NCBI GenBank assembly: GCA_003991915.1
Contig: RQTK01000693.1
Location: 1-64,000, forward strand
Origin: Elysia chlorotica
Taxonomy: Eukaryota; Mollusca; Gastropoda; Plakobranchidae
DNA: 64,000 nt
Direction: 5' to 3'
Below are positions 35,206 through 47,747 of this stretch, in pieces. The stretch's first letter is position 1; every line of letters begins with the position of its first letter. The position numbers and the translations under genes are program-made. The notes beneath the pieces were generated by a model, which did no database searches, had not been told where the DNA came from, and saw only the letters and a program-made list of their open reading frames with translations.

Positions 35206-35883
35206 CTCTGTTGTCCCAAAAAGGTTTCCTCCCCTCATTACTTTGCATGCAAAGTAAATATAATTATATATATTAATAGTAATGTTTCCATCAAGCACAT
35301 TGGGAATCCATTCCCCTTTGCCTCTTCTTAGCCAATCAGAAAACTGTGAGAGCTCTTTGAAATCTGCTACCTAGAATGTAAGCTCGTAGATGTAAACAGG
35401 AGCGAAACTGATCCAGCAGATTGGATTTGATTTGAAGGTCAATAAACTCAATACAATTGTTAGGCTAGAATACATCCAGAATCTAAATTTTTATTATTGG
35501 ATTTCATAAAATAAGAAGATCTACCTTGTCTATGTCTAGATGTATATGGATTCTATGTCATCTAGATCTCTGGAGATTTTTTAGAGAAGTTGGATGCAAT
35601 GGGAAGAACTTTATTTATACTTTTTCATTTTCTGTCTCTGCCCGTCTGTTTCTCTGTATGTTTATCTGCCTGCCTGTCTATAGGCATACTAGACATAATT
35701 ATAATACTTTATCCTAATGTAAAGAGAGGCAAAGCTAACCCTTTTCAAAGGAGATTGTGGGCTGATAAGACGTTATATCATTTGCTGTTTTGCCATGTGT
35801 TATTATTATTATTACTATTGTTAGCAGCTATACAATATTATTATTCTTACAACCAGCATTATCATCATTATTATTAGTAGTAG

Positions 35884-37120
35884 TACAGTAAAACATGCCT
35901 ACAACGGGATTTTCCGGCCCAGAAGAAAAGTCCCGCTGTAGGCAAGCTCCCGCAGTAGGCAAGCTCCCGCAATAGGCAAGCAAAGGGAAGTTAGCCAAAA
36001 ATTATAAAAAAAAATTACAATAAAATAAACGTGACTATTGGGCCGTAGGCACTGTTTTTATATTACTATTAGTTTTATTTGTTAAATTTTTTTTTTTTTT
36101 GCGTTTTTGTTTTTGTTTGTTGGTTGGTTTCTTGTTTTTTTTTAATACACTTTTCACTTTTGATAAAAGTGGTCTGGTTTGAATTGTCCTTTGTTGATAG
36201 CTGACAGGATCGGTTCTTTATCTCTCAAGGTGTACAAGGTACCAGATGAAATCTCATAGTCTCTGCAAATTTGGGCTTTCGTTTTTTTCTTCTTGTCAAC
36301 TTCGTTGATTATTTCAACCTTCTTTTCAATCGAAAAACATTTCCTTTTGTTAGAAGCCATCTTCTTCTTCAGTCGTGCTGTAAAATTTGCGTTCTGTATT
36401 GTATAGACTAGTAGAAATTAGGAATTAATGCCGTAAAATTCGCCTTCTGTGTTGCATATTTGTATAGACTATAGCTAGTGGAAATTAGGACATAGGAGTG
36501 AATCATGAATGCGTGTTTCGAGATCAAGGATCGTAAAGAAATGAACCGCAGTCCCACCTAGCCAAAGTCCCTACACACATAGACCTAACGCATCTCAACC
36601 CCTTCTCCCCAACCCAGATCGATTACGACCATTCTTTTGTTTGCGTTGTTCAACTTGTGTAACAGACTAGCACCGACAATCATCGCTCGCTTTCACTTTA
36701 TAGGCTTAGTACCTATGGTCATGTAAATCTAGAATGTGCCTCTCCCACTCACAACCACGCATACGCACAGTCTTGACTGGTAAGATAAAATTACGCATCA
36801 CAATGCGCAGACATCGGGCCTGCTTTCAGCCTATCCCCAACCCCTCTCTTCCCTTCCCCACCCCTAGTCCCGCACTTTAGCAGTGCAAACCATGAACCCA
36901 CCCCACGCGGCTGTGGTTAGGCTAGGGCGTGGAAAACAAAACAATGCCGTTCTTTATTCTTCCTCTACAACTCGCTCAAACTCCCGTTGTATCCAAGTTC
37001 GACCCTGTCCCTGCCCCGTTATATCAAAGCACAGGTTATAGAGCTTATATAGAAAAAAAAATCGGGGCTACTTCCAAGGTCCCGCTGCAGCGGGTGCCGC
37101 TATAGTTGAGCACTACTGTA
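35884..37120 (-). mobile_element. pogo/Tigger-type DNA transposon remnant
   Basis: Left end TACAGTAAAACATGCCTACA, right end (reverse complement) TACAGTAGTGCTCAACTATA; imperfect TIRs with a TA target. Minus-strand frame 36360-36154 encodes MASNKRKCFSIEKKVEIINE followed by KAQICRDYEISSGTLYTL, the CENP-B/pogo N-terminal helix-turn-helix. The DDE part is absent or unreadable. Confidence 0.85.
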
Positions 37121-38122
37121 TATGTAGTGTGTACAGACTCAGCCTTAGTACTGTAGGACTGTTGCACTACCAGTAAACCTTTGATCTCATTCCCACTCTA
37201 AAATAGGTTTTTGAAGATCTATGAGATGCAGACATCTAAATAAACTATTCAAAACAACATTTATCTAAAAATATACATAAATAAAAAATGATCCTATGAA
37301 ATAGACCTAAAGTCTTCAGTTATTTTCATCTTGACCTGCATCGAAGTTCAAATAGTGCTGGGGCAAACTATTGATAATGACTTGAGTTGGCAAGACCTTC
37401 TGCAGTGATAGATTAGATATGCTGATACTTGCCATATGATTGAGACTTCGGGCTCTTGTTCCAGACACCAACAAAGCAAAACTTGCAGATGTCTTGATCG
37501 AGCCAAAGTATACCGTAGCGCCAAACTTGCTGATGTCTCGACCTATAAACTAGCCACTGCACCGGATGTGTCGACATTAAAGCCTATAAGAGCTTCAGTA
37601 AGAAGGCAATGATCGGGCGCAGCTGCTTTTTGTTTTGTTTTGTTTTTAGCTTGTAAAAGCGCAGACTTAACTGGGTGGGCTGTGGATAGAACGCACCATT
37701 GGCATACAGGCGCTAAGGCCTTCAACTAAGGAGGAATGTGTTGAGAGTATTCATTAAATGTAGGCCTACGGTAAGTTAGGTTCGACCAATCCTAATGGTG
37801 CAGAGTCATTATGGTGCCTCAGGCTAAATAATTCCTATAATTTTAGTAAACAATGGGGCGGGCGAGTGGGTTAGCTAGGCCTCTTTGTTGATTGTTTATG
37901 TTTGTAACACTGAAGAGTGAGATAATTACTGAATTTAGAGTCAATCTTGTCTACATCTGTGGATGAGAATCACCATTCTTTCTTTGATCTTGTTTAATCT
38001 TCTTTTTAATAATATATTATTATATTTAATGGAGTCTAGATATATGATGCAAATTGCAAACACAAACCATGTGCAAAAAAGATTTACATGTAAGGAATTG
38101 TGTCATAAAAAAACCCAACAAG

Positions 38123-38126
<4 letters not shown>

Positions 38127-38202
<76 letters not shown>
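38127..38202. repeat. (GA)n microsatellite
   Basis: About 38 GA dinucleotides with one GG interruption. Confidence 0.97.
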
Positions 38203-38207
<5 letters not shown>

Positions 38208-39197
38208 GGTCCTAGCCCTGAGGTACCACCATGGCTTGCTGTATGTGTGTGTTAACATATACATGATTACATGAACACCCACTCTAAGACGGCCTGCTGC
38301 TCATATTATTTATAGGCCTACTAGGCAAGACAAGTAGGCAATTTGTGCTATTTTATAAAAAGATGACAAGCCAAGACGCCTGTGGGACTATGTCGATAGA
38401 TCTGGATCTATGTCTCCGTCCCGGTCGAGCAGGAAAAAAGGCCGCTCGCCCGAGCACTATAATACTCAAAAGCTGAACGTTTTAATTACCTTAGTTTGGA
38501 TTGTATTGATCTAGACTCTAGATTTAGATCTAGATTGAAAAATTAGATAAATTTCTATTTCTCCGACTCGTCAGCGATATTTCACAGATCACCTTTGACT
38601 TGAGACTTGTAGCTGGACTTATTCAGCTTTATTCAATGGCGGTATATTAGTCGTGGACCTCTTGGTGCGATGTATTTCAGGGTCTAATTGTAAATTAATT
38701 TGTAAGATTGTTTATTTCGGTGTAGTCACAGATGCTATTAATAGACATGTAAAAAAAAAAAGTAAATAAAAAAATAGACTTTCTTCCGGTTTACCTATGT
38801 ATCACTAAAACATACCAAGTTGGCTTTGGCAAATAAAACTTGTTTAGCCATTTTTGTTTAGGCAAAAAAATCTGGATAAATTTTAAGCTTATCAACATGT
38901 TGGGTGGGAAAAAAATAAGAATTGTGGTCGGCATAAGCTTACTGTATTTCTCCTCGTTTCATGTATTAAGATGAGCGAGATTCATGTCCATGTGTTTAGC
39001 GTTTTTGTTCGTTGTGGGAATATCGGCCTTGCCTTGAGTTGGATTCATTTTTGTCGTCGTTACTTCTTTATTACTAAGGCCGCTTTTTCTATCGTTATTG
39101 ACTGCTTCTTTTTTAAAACTATTTTTTTTCCGACTGTATATACATATATGTGTGTGTGTGTGTCTGTCTCTCTTTCGATTCTCACTCCCCCTTCCCC

Positions 39198-39202
<5 letters not shown>

Positions 39203-39250
<48 letters not shown>
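39203..39250. repeat. (CT)n microsatellite
   Basis: About 24 CT dinucleotides, preceded by a short TG tract at 39149-39163. Confidence 0.97.
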
Positions 39251-39252
<2 letters not shown>

Positions 39253-39599
39253 GTATTTTTATACGCAGATAACATCAAATGTAACGCTTTAATGGAAAAA
39301 AAAACACATTTATCATCAATTCACAAAATGTAATAATATCCTTTTGAAATTAATGGAATTGAAATAGGCAATGCTATAATTATCTTTCTTGATATGAATG
39401 TAACCAAAGTGCTTGATAACACAAGAAATATTTGTTTATGAGTTTTCATTTAAAAAAATGAAAATGTGTTTGCATTTCTAGTATTGAAAAATTATTAATG
39501 GCATCTAGATGTAGGTCTATTTCATTATGAAATAAATCTTTGTGACTATCAAAATGAACATGTAGATAATTGGTACAGTCTTGATTTACAAACATACGA

Positions 39600-41500
39600 C
39601 TGATAGACTACAGTCAAAATCCTGTTCGGACTACTGTGCGTGGAATAGGGCTTTCAGACTGCTCCGCAGTGAGTTACAGCTGTGAAAGTCTCCCATAAGA
39701 ATTACGGGAGAGAGAGGCTGATCAATAAGGGTGGTGATATCAGAGAAGGAGACTTGAGCAGAAGTTGGAAGATACAACGAACAAGAGTGGAAGATTTCCC
39801 TCAAGTTCTTCGGACTGCTACCGCCTGTAGAGTAGAGTTGAGAGGAATATGTCTGTGAGGGACAGTATTTAAAGATAGAAGTACCCCGGCTTGAACCATC
39901 CGCACCACGGCTGACGTGACGAGAGGCAGAGAGGCCTCAGATGTTAAAGTCTAAGTGGGGCAGCAGTTTTGTCTGTAGCGACATAGTGTTTCAACATAAT
40001 GCGCTGCAGTTCAGGATATCTGGCCCTGATGCCTCTACAATTCCACTGCAACAAATGAGACCTACTCATAAAAAAAAAATTGGAGCCTGGCAAGCCACCC
40101 AGTGGGTGGTCAACCATGCAGGGTGGTTTGTTTCTTCCCCGTATCCCCCCACTTCACAGGAGGGAGGATGCACTGAAGATGGTGACGAGAGAAGATGAAG
40201 GGGATAGGCGTAGGGGAAGGCTCCGATGTTCGGGAGCCGCCTGTGAGGAGCGAGAGATAGAGAGGTGGCGCCCTTGTCACTTCCATTCCGCTATCAGCCA
40301 ATGCCTCAAAATGAATAGATGTTGCCAAAGGGGATCGCTGCGATGCAGGTGATGCCCTAGACTTGACCTTAGCTCTTGATTTTGCTGCTATGGTTGACTT
40401 CGATTTGACCGGAGAATCTGACTTAGAGGACTTTACTCCTTTGGGCTTTTGCACAGGTGTTAGCCCTGCCGCTGCCATTCTGAGGCCTTGTTTGAACAGT
40501 CTTTGCCCCAACACGGGTGGCCTCGGCATAGGTTCGGCGCTTAATGTTTGGATCAAGTTTTACGACTACGGCTGCTCTGACATGTGCAAAGGTATCACCA
40601 TGCTGGGCTTTGTACCGTTGATTTGCCTCTTCCTCTTTTCACTTGGGGAATTATTTCGAATCTGCCGCATGTGCGCCATGGCAGTTCAGACAGCTGGGAT
40701 TGACTTTACAGTCTTTCCAAGCTCGAGTTCCGCAACCATCTCCTCCTCGTTCGTGGTCTAAAGATCGCGAGATCTAACCACACCCCTGGAGCTGTTGAGG
40801 CTCCGATGAGCCTTTACAGTCACGGGGATGTTAAGAAAAAAATCGATCTTACCGAGACGTTTTACTTATGCCTCACTAGAACATTGCACCATGAGTTCAC
40901 CAGAACGGAGCTTCGTGACACTTTTGGATTCGCCTACAATTCTTTTCAGTGTTTTGCTAATAACAGAGACTCTGAGCTTGGCCACCTTTTGTCAGCGTCG
41001 CTGATCACCTGAAATGGTGACAAGCTTTGTTTGGAAGTGGAGCCACTGCCTTCCGTTTGCTTGATCTTGACGGCACACATGCTCCATCCGGACAAGGCTC
41101 TTTGAATAAGTTGGGGGTTGGGGCCGTTTCAAGTCAGAGCAAAGATTCCGTTTAAAAAAAAAACAAAAGACAAAGAGGTTCTACTCCAGGGCTCCCTACT
41201 AGCACCGAGCCCAAACAAGGTAACTCTACGCGGATATACAGCGCTAGTATTGTCAGGGTTACACCGGAGTTATACTCCTAGCACACAGAGAGTGCCATGA
41301 TTGACCATAACCTGAGAGGTCATATGGACCCAGTTATGTACGCTTAGACCCTAGCCAAAATAGAAGTATGACCAGCAGATTGAGCAGTGTGGGTCACACC
41401 TCCCACCCGTCTCGGACCAAAGGGATGTGTTGGTGAATGACAGCCCGCAGGCTGATTAACCTCAATCACCAGGATCTCCAACCTCCATCACCACGGCACG
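39600..41500 (-). mobile_element. LINE 5' part: ORF1 (gag-like) and start of the ORF2 endonuclease
   Basis: Minus strand, from high to low coordinates: SVISKTLKRIVGESKSVTKL, FFLNIPVTVKAHRSLNSSRG; a zinc-knuckle region DCKVNPSCLNCHGAHAADSK; a basic Ser/Lys-rich tail (40556-40110); then LQWNCRGIRARYPELQRIM, the usual start of a LINE endonuclease. Stops and frame changes interrupt all parts. This fits the same I/Jockey-like group as the 3' ends at 29 and 62 kb. Confidence 0.8.
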
Positions 41501-41723
41501 CACCTCAGGACGAATAAGGTGTCCACTGGTGGGGTCAGAAGTAGAAGAGTTAAGGGCAGGAAAAATAGGGCGATATGAGCAGAAAAGAGAGCTGGACAGA
41601 AGACATACCAAGATAAAGAGAAAGGGCCTGCCCATGGCTGCCTTTTACTGTTTTACGTGCGGCAGGCAGACGGTGGTAACCATTCTTTACACCCCTCCGA
41701 ATCAGGGCCCCATTACTACACGG

Positions 41724-41724
<1 letters not shown>

Positions 41725-41785
<61 letters not shown>
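41725..41785. repeat. (GA)n microsatellite
   Basis: About 30 perfect GA dinucleotides. Confidence 0.97.
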
Positions 41786-41789
<4 letters not shown>

Positions 41790-42023
41790 GATGAAGCTGA
41801 AAATAGCGAGCAGGCGAGAGAAAGAAAAAAGAACAAAAACCGGCGAATTAGCGAGAGAAATAGAGAAAAAGGACAAGGAGGAGGAGAAGAAGAAGTTCGA
41901 AGAGTTTTTTTTTGTTAGAGAAAAAGGTGTGACTGTCTATCGAACATGTGGACACCCCAGCACATTTGAAACTGCTTGGTGTGTTTATCGTAGGTTGTGA
42001 AGTTTAAGGTTAGACAGAATTCT

Positions 42024-42679
42024 TGTTTTTTTTTTTTCAAAGTAAATTTTCGGACTTAAACATTTCCAGTTTTTTCATCTTTTTTTCTCACACACCGTAA
42101 AAAATCAGGAAATTTGCGATTGTTTGTGGACGAGGCCGAAATTCGTGCCGCCAAAAACTGCGGGGACAAACATATTTTGTTTGTTTCAACAAAATCAGAA
42201 AAACAAGTGGTCTTCTCATTTACATACATTTAAATTCCATACAATCTATGACAACATAATTTGAATTATTTTATAGATAAAATAAAGCAAAAACTCATTT
42301 CAGCTAAATGTTCTTTATTATTTTTTGTTTGTACGTTATTATATGGGAAATTAGTATGAAGTCAATTTAATGCAAATGAATCAAACGAGTTAAAAAATAT
42401 ATGTAAATGACAAAATTAAATATTGCAACGCAGGAGTGCCTCAGAAACAGAAAATATCACACCAAATGGATATAATTAACATTGTAAAAATTACACATAA
42501 TAATACATATCTTGAGCTTCAATTTGGTCACAATCCATATGCATATATATTATAATTTGCCTCAGGAACAGAAAATATCACACCAAATGGATATAATTAA
42601 CATTGTAAAAATTACACATAATAATACATATCTTGAGCTTCAATTTGGTCACAATCCATATGCATATATATTATAATTT
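42024..42679. repeat. Repeat family 'arm' copy A with 121-bp tandem duplication
   Basis: 42024-42477 is essentially identical to 45068-45523. It then continues into a right arm (AACATTGTAAAAATTACACA to TATTATAATTT). The segment 42438-42558 is repeated as 42559-42679. No minisatellite core is present in this copy. Confidence 0.93.
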
Positions 42680-42837
42680 ATATATCACTTAATTTAATAA
42701 CCAAATATGTTTGAACCTTCAGATACATATATAATTTGCAAACCATGATAATTTCTGGTTAGTATAATAAAAGGAAGTGCTTATATAGGCTACTGGTAGC
42801 CTACATAAAGTAGTCAGAGGGCAACATATTGTGTGTA

Positions 42838-42851
<14 letters not shown>

Positions 42852-42917
<66 letters not shown>
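42852..42917. repeat. (TG)n(GA)n compound microsatellite
   Basis: TG tract at 42833-42857 passing directly into about 30 GA dinucleotides. Confidence 0.97.
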
Positions 42918-42921
<4 letters not shown>

Positions 42922-43239
42922 TCTTGTCTTTACAAATCGTTTTAAATTTAATTTAGTGCAGTGCAGCCACGTGCATAGAAAAAAGGACCCACTGCTACTA
43001 TCAAAGTATAAGAATTCATAATATTATTATATGCGATCCCATTTCTGCAAAACAAACACTGGTTAGTTTCTCTATAATAATAATAATTAGCTCATGCTGG
43101 TAATATGCTTTCAAAACATTAATCATGCACCAAAGTGTTTGGCATTTTGCTACAAAACGCATCATGATATATCTAGGGCTAAAAATAAGTTTTCCAAAAC
43201 ACCAGTTGTAGTTTTAGTTGAGTTGGTTCAACTTCCAAC

Positions 43240-43378
43240 GTCAGCACTATTTTATAGGCTAAATTGTGGCCGAACCACAAGAAGCCTGACAATTTTATGT
43301 ACAGCCACTAGACAGGGCGGGAATACTATGACTCCTGTCTTAGCCAGTCACATTAAATTGGCACTGACCCCTTCCTGA
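43240..43378 (-). mobile_element. Second SINE copy, body only
   Basis: Same order of blocks as 20210-20350 (ATAGGCTAAATTGTGG, TGACAATTTTATGT, GACAGGGCGGGAATACT, TAGCCAGTCACATTA on plus). The tRNA-like head is missing. Confidence 0.7.
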
Positions 43379-43834
43379 ACACCAGATCTGATCACACTTG
43401 TTGTAAAGTTTTTAAGTCCATTAAAATACTCTTCAATATAATTCTCTACCAAACTGTCTTTTCCTTCTTCCCTCTATGTAGCTTTACTTTATCTGTTTCT
43501 TTTGTTGGTCTCTTATTGCCACACCAAGCCCACCCACGACTCTCTCTCTCTTTTTAACTTCATCTATCTTTGATGCCACAATCCCCTCCCCCTTTTCTCC
43601 CTGCATTTCTTAAAAACTCCTTTTTGGTCCAGTCTCATTAGGCCTGTGTCTTTGGTTACTCTCTTCTCTGTCTGTTGCATTTCATTAGGGTTATTCCCCA
43701 CTCCTCCAACTCTCTCTATCCCGGTCTTTTTTTTTTTTAAATCCCTTCTCTCGTTTCTTTTGTTCTTTTGCATTTTGAGTCCTGTCTCAATACATGTATG
43801 TCTTTCTTTATCCACCTCTCCTGTCTTCCGCTTT

Positions 43835-43836
<2 letters not shown>

Positions 43837-43888
<52 letters not shown>
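43837..43888. repeat. (CT)n microsatellite
   Basis: About 25 CT dinucleotides in a pyrimidine-rich stretch (43440-43980). Confidence 0.97.
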
Positions 43889-43898
<10 letters not shown>

Positions 43899-44761
43899 TA
43901 TCCTTAGAATTTCCTTTTCTATCTCCTCTACTTTTATATTCATCTTTCTTTATCTTTTCATCTTTATTCTCACGTAGCCTATATAAGCCGTAGCCTTCCT
44001 TGATTAAAAAAAAAGTTTTAGTTCTGACATTAAAACTATGTGAAACAAATAATTTGAGAAAACTCCATTAACATTCAAGTCAGTAAAATTACACACAAGA
44101 ATTAATTAAAAGAAGTTATCAGCTAAACCTTTTACAAAAGTATCCAGATAAAAAAAGAAATCGGCATAATAGTATCACTTCCAATTTTGATGCATCAATG
44201 CAACGACATTACTAAAAAACGAATGGATCTCAGTTTTATCCAAATAAAAAGAAGACATTTTATTTGTTCAAACCTATGATTTTCCACAATACATATGCAC
44301 ATGTGGATCACTATCTTATCACATTTTTTCCCCAACAGTTCAGGATCGCATCAATAAGCATGATCCAGGTTAAAAAAAACAACAACAAAAAAAACAAACT
44401 ATTGTAATGCGAAATCACCAGATACGCACTTTAATAAATTAATAAAATTGTGGCATGCAGTAACAGATATCCTTTCTGAAAATTAAAATAAATATGTATG
44501 TTTATTCAGGTCCCCAGAAGAATCAAAATGATATGTTTTTAATTACGCCCCCCCCCTCTCTCTCTACCTGAGAAATAAAAAACAAAATAAAAACGACAAG
44601 ATCACAAATGAATAAAAAAACAACAACAAATGCCTGGTGCTGGAATGCAACAAATAACATACACTAACAAAATAATATTGAGTGATTTTTTTTTGCAATT
44701 ATTGAGCGACAGATTTACAGAAGAAAAATAATAAATAAATAAACAGTAAAAACACAACGGA

Positions 44762-45050
44762 AACCTCATAATTCAAATTGTTTGGGAATTGATCTACACT
44801 TCAAATTACAGAAGCGAACATACCTGAACCACAAAAATGCTAACATTAGTAAACAGCTACTTACCATTTTTGAAAAACTGCTATTATGATAGCTTCCTAT
44901 TGTTTTCTTTTATAGCTATCTTCTACAACCCCATTTCTTTGAAAAGCATGTCTTGGGCAGCAATGAGCATTACATTTTGCTTGACAGGTAGTACTTCTGT
45001 AATGTCTATTAGTGTTGTGAGCTTAGAATTATGAGTCTGAGATAACCTGT
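44762..45050. mobile_element. Small non-autonomous DNA-element-like repeat, copy 1
   Basis: Shares about 280 bp with 60405-60725 in the same orientation (AACATACCTGAACCACAAAA versus AAATACCTGAACCTCAAAAG, TCTTGGGCAGCAATGAGCAT versus TCTAGGGCAGTAATAATCAT). The AATTCGAATTATGAG-type ends resemble pogo/Tigger MITEs. Confidence 0.6.
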
Positions 45051-45067
45051 TCTCCTGCAAAATTCCG

Positions 45068-45600
45068 TTTTGTTTTTTTTTTTTCAAAGTAAATTTTCGG
45101 ACTTAAACATTTCCAGTTTTTTCATCTTTTTTTCTCACACACCGTAAAAAATCAGGAAATTTGCGATTGTTTGTGGACGAGGCCGAAATTCGTGCCGCCA
45201 AAAACTGCGGGGACAAACATATTTTGTTTGTTTCAACAAAATCAGAAAAACAAGTGGTCTTCTCATTTACATACATTTAAATTCCATACAATCTATGACA
45301 ACATAATTTGAATTATTTTATAGATAAAATAAAGCAAAAACTCATTTCAGCTAAATGTTCTTTATTATTTTTTGTTTGTACGTTATTATATGGGAAATTA
45401 GTATGAAGTCAATTTAATGCAAATGAATCAAACGAGTTAAAAAATATATGTAAATGACAAAATTAAATATTGCAACGCAGGAGTGCCTCAGAAACAGAAA
45501 ATATCACACCAAATGGATATAATTGGGCGTATGGACATGGTCGGGGTGGAATATTGGCGGGCGCTTGAACATGATCGGGGTGGAATATTGGCAGGTGCAT
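45068..45600. repeat. Repeat family arm copy B with two inverted minisatellite units
   Basis: 45068-45523 equals copy A at 42024. At the junction GGATATAATT, where copy A runs into the right arm, copy B runs into two units of the minisatellite (GATCGGGGTGGAATATTGGC), opposite in strand to the array at 46245. Confidence 0.9.
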
Positions 45601-45924
45601 TCTGGTGCATGAAGAAGCATTGGGTTAAGGAAAGTACAATGCTAAACAGTGGAGTTGCTATGGATTGAAATGCCTTTTTTATGTCTGATGTTTGTTATTT
45701 TGTTAAAGTTACATTCAATTAAAATGTGCATCTGAAAGGATTGAATGTGAAGATGCCTTTTTATATGACTCAATCCTCAGGCTGAGCCATTTAAGATAAA
45801 TAATTTGTAATGGGAAAAAAACATTTGTATGACTATATTTTTTAATGACATCATAGAATGTAGAAGAAGAAAGACTCTAATTTAATTTTTTGAGACAGAA
45901 AAAGGTTATCATTCGTGCTTTTAG

Positions 45925-46160
45925 AATGCAGAAATGGAAATATCAGCTGAGGACTGAAAAGTTTGACGTCCTACTTGTCAATCCAGAGCGCTAATGCTAG
46001 AGATATCTGGTGCAGTATATTGCTAAAAATGTTATCTTTAAATAAACTTTCTGTCCTGTAGTTTTCCTTCAGAGATGGGCGGAAAAAAGCAGTGACACCA
46101 AAGATTTGAACCTTGGACCTCCTGCTCCTCAGTCCCGAGCACTGGAGACTGAGCTATCTT
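45925..46160 (-). mobile_element. tRNA-derived SINE with intact head
   Basis: Minus strand starts AAGATAGCTCAGTCTCCAGT (box A) and has AAGGTTCAAATCTTTGG (box B). The body runs TTTTTTCCGCCCATCTCTGA to CAGCTGATATTTCCATTTCT. The body recurs at 48885-49060 without a head. Confidence 0.75.
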
Positions 46161-46163
46161 AAT

Positions 46164-46689
46164 AAATTATAATATATATGCATATGGATTGTGACCAAAT
46201 TGAAGCTCAAGATATGTATTATTATGTGTAATTTTTACAATGTTGCCAATATTCTCAATATTCTACCCCGATCGTGTTCATACGCCCGCCAATATTCCAC
46301 CCCGATCATGTTCATGCGCCCGCCAATATTCCACCCCGATCATGTTCATGCGCCCGCCAATATTCTCAATATTCCACCCCGATCATGTTCATACGCCCGC
46401 CAATATTCTCAATATTCTACCCCAATCATGTTCATGCGCCCGCCAATATTCTCAATATTCCACCCCAATCATGTTCATGCGCCCGCCAATATTCTCAATA
46501 TTCCACCCCGATCATGTTCATGCGCCCGCCAATATTCTCAATATTCCACCCCGATCATGTTCATGCGCCCGCCAATATTCTCAATATTCCACCCCGATCA
46601 TGTTCATGCGCCCACCAATATTCCACCCCGATCATGTTCATGCGCCCGCCAATATTCTCAATATTCCACCCCGATCATGTTCATGCGCC
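46164..46689 (-). repeat. Minisatellite (34/43-bp units) attached to an inverted right arm
   Basis: 46164-46244 is the reverse complement of the right arm found at 42477-42558. 46245-46689 is about 11 units of CCGATCATGTTCATGCGCCC + GCCAATATTC(TCAATATTC)CACC. Long units (43 bp) carry a second AATATTC, short ones (34 bp) do not. The three overlapping plus-strand open frames are repeat artefacts. Confidence 0.93.
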
Positions 46690-47747
46690 TGAATGCCCCC
46701 TCTGTGTAATCAGGAAGTTTTGTTTGGAAACTCTGTTATTCGGAAAAACATAAAAGCTTATGCAAAGCAACACCACCTGGATGTAGAGCGATGTTGAAAC
46801 TGAAACTAACAGTTTACAGCTTTCAAAGTGGTTAGGGTAAAACAGGGGACATTGGGTTTGATTTGGGTGATGAATCAGACATCAATGCTGAAGTTGAGAT
46901 ATAGAGACTTTAAACAATGTCAAAGAATTTTCATCACTTACTGGGACTGTCATAGACTTTGTCACTATTTTAGGTCCTTTAGATTTTTTTTTTTATCATT
47001 ACTTCCCTCCATCCCTCCATGAGCTGTTGTCTGATCAAACTAATGTTTATGCTCGGCAAAGCCAAACTGGTTCAGGCCTAACAGATCTAAAGAAAAACCC
47101 CAGAAACTGTTTATGGGTGTACTACTTCCTTAAATATATCTAGTATTTTGTTTTCAGAAAATGGTTTATTACAACAAGATAAAGTCATGAACAAGGAGTG
47201 TTTTTGTTGAATTGTTAACTTTTTTTAGTAAAAAAAAAAATTGTTATTGTTGTAAGCATGCATATCATATACCCATCGAAAGAGAATTTATCTGTCTACT
47301 TAAAGATATTTTTAAAAATAATATTTGGAAGAAAGGGTGGGAGTGGGGTTTATTTTTGTAAAGCAAATTCTTTTCTCAATTAGAGTTACTCGCCATAGCG
47401 TAATAATTGGGTATAAATGAGACAGACTCAGTCATAGTACGAAGCATTGGGTTAAACTATAAATTCCATCATACTATTCAGATTTTTAAATTATACATAG
47501 GTTGTAGCAGCTTCTCTTAACATGATTTCTGTCTTCTTCTGAGTTTTTAAAATTTTTTTTTATCTCTAATCTTAAAGGTGGGTGCCAAAAGAATTGATGT
47601 ATTTTAATGCAGTATAGCTGTATGCCCTATTCTTATTTATCTTGGATTGTATTAAACAAATAAAAAAATTAAAAAGAGCACCTAACCCATTGCTATCCAT
47701 ATAATATTATTCCTTGCTATTCATATTTACTGGAAAAAGAAAAATCC

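Noticed and set aside
38127..38202. RERERERE / SLSLSL open frames here and at other GA/CT tracts
   Set aside because: Microsatellite translations.
42024..45523. LTR retrotransposon with the identical 450-bp direct repeats as LTRs
   Set aside because: No TG...CA ends, no primer-binding site, no gag/pol between them, and the right neighbours differ; poly-T at the left edge is unlike LTRs.
46090..46160. Functional tRNA gene
   Set aside because: Boxes A and B are present but no clover-leaf stem set can be formed, and it is joined to a repeated body.
46245..46689. Possible CRISPR-like array (regular direct repeats)
   Set aside because: No unique spacers, units are head-to-tail, and the genome is clearly eukaryotic.
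46191..46753. Three overlapping 150-172-codon plus-strand frames (FHPDHVHAPANI repeats)
   Set aside because: All arise from the 34/43-bp minisatellite being open in all three frames.
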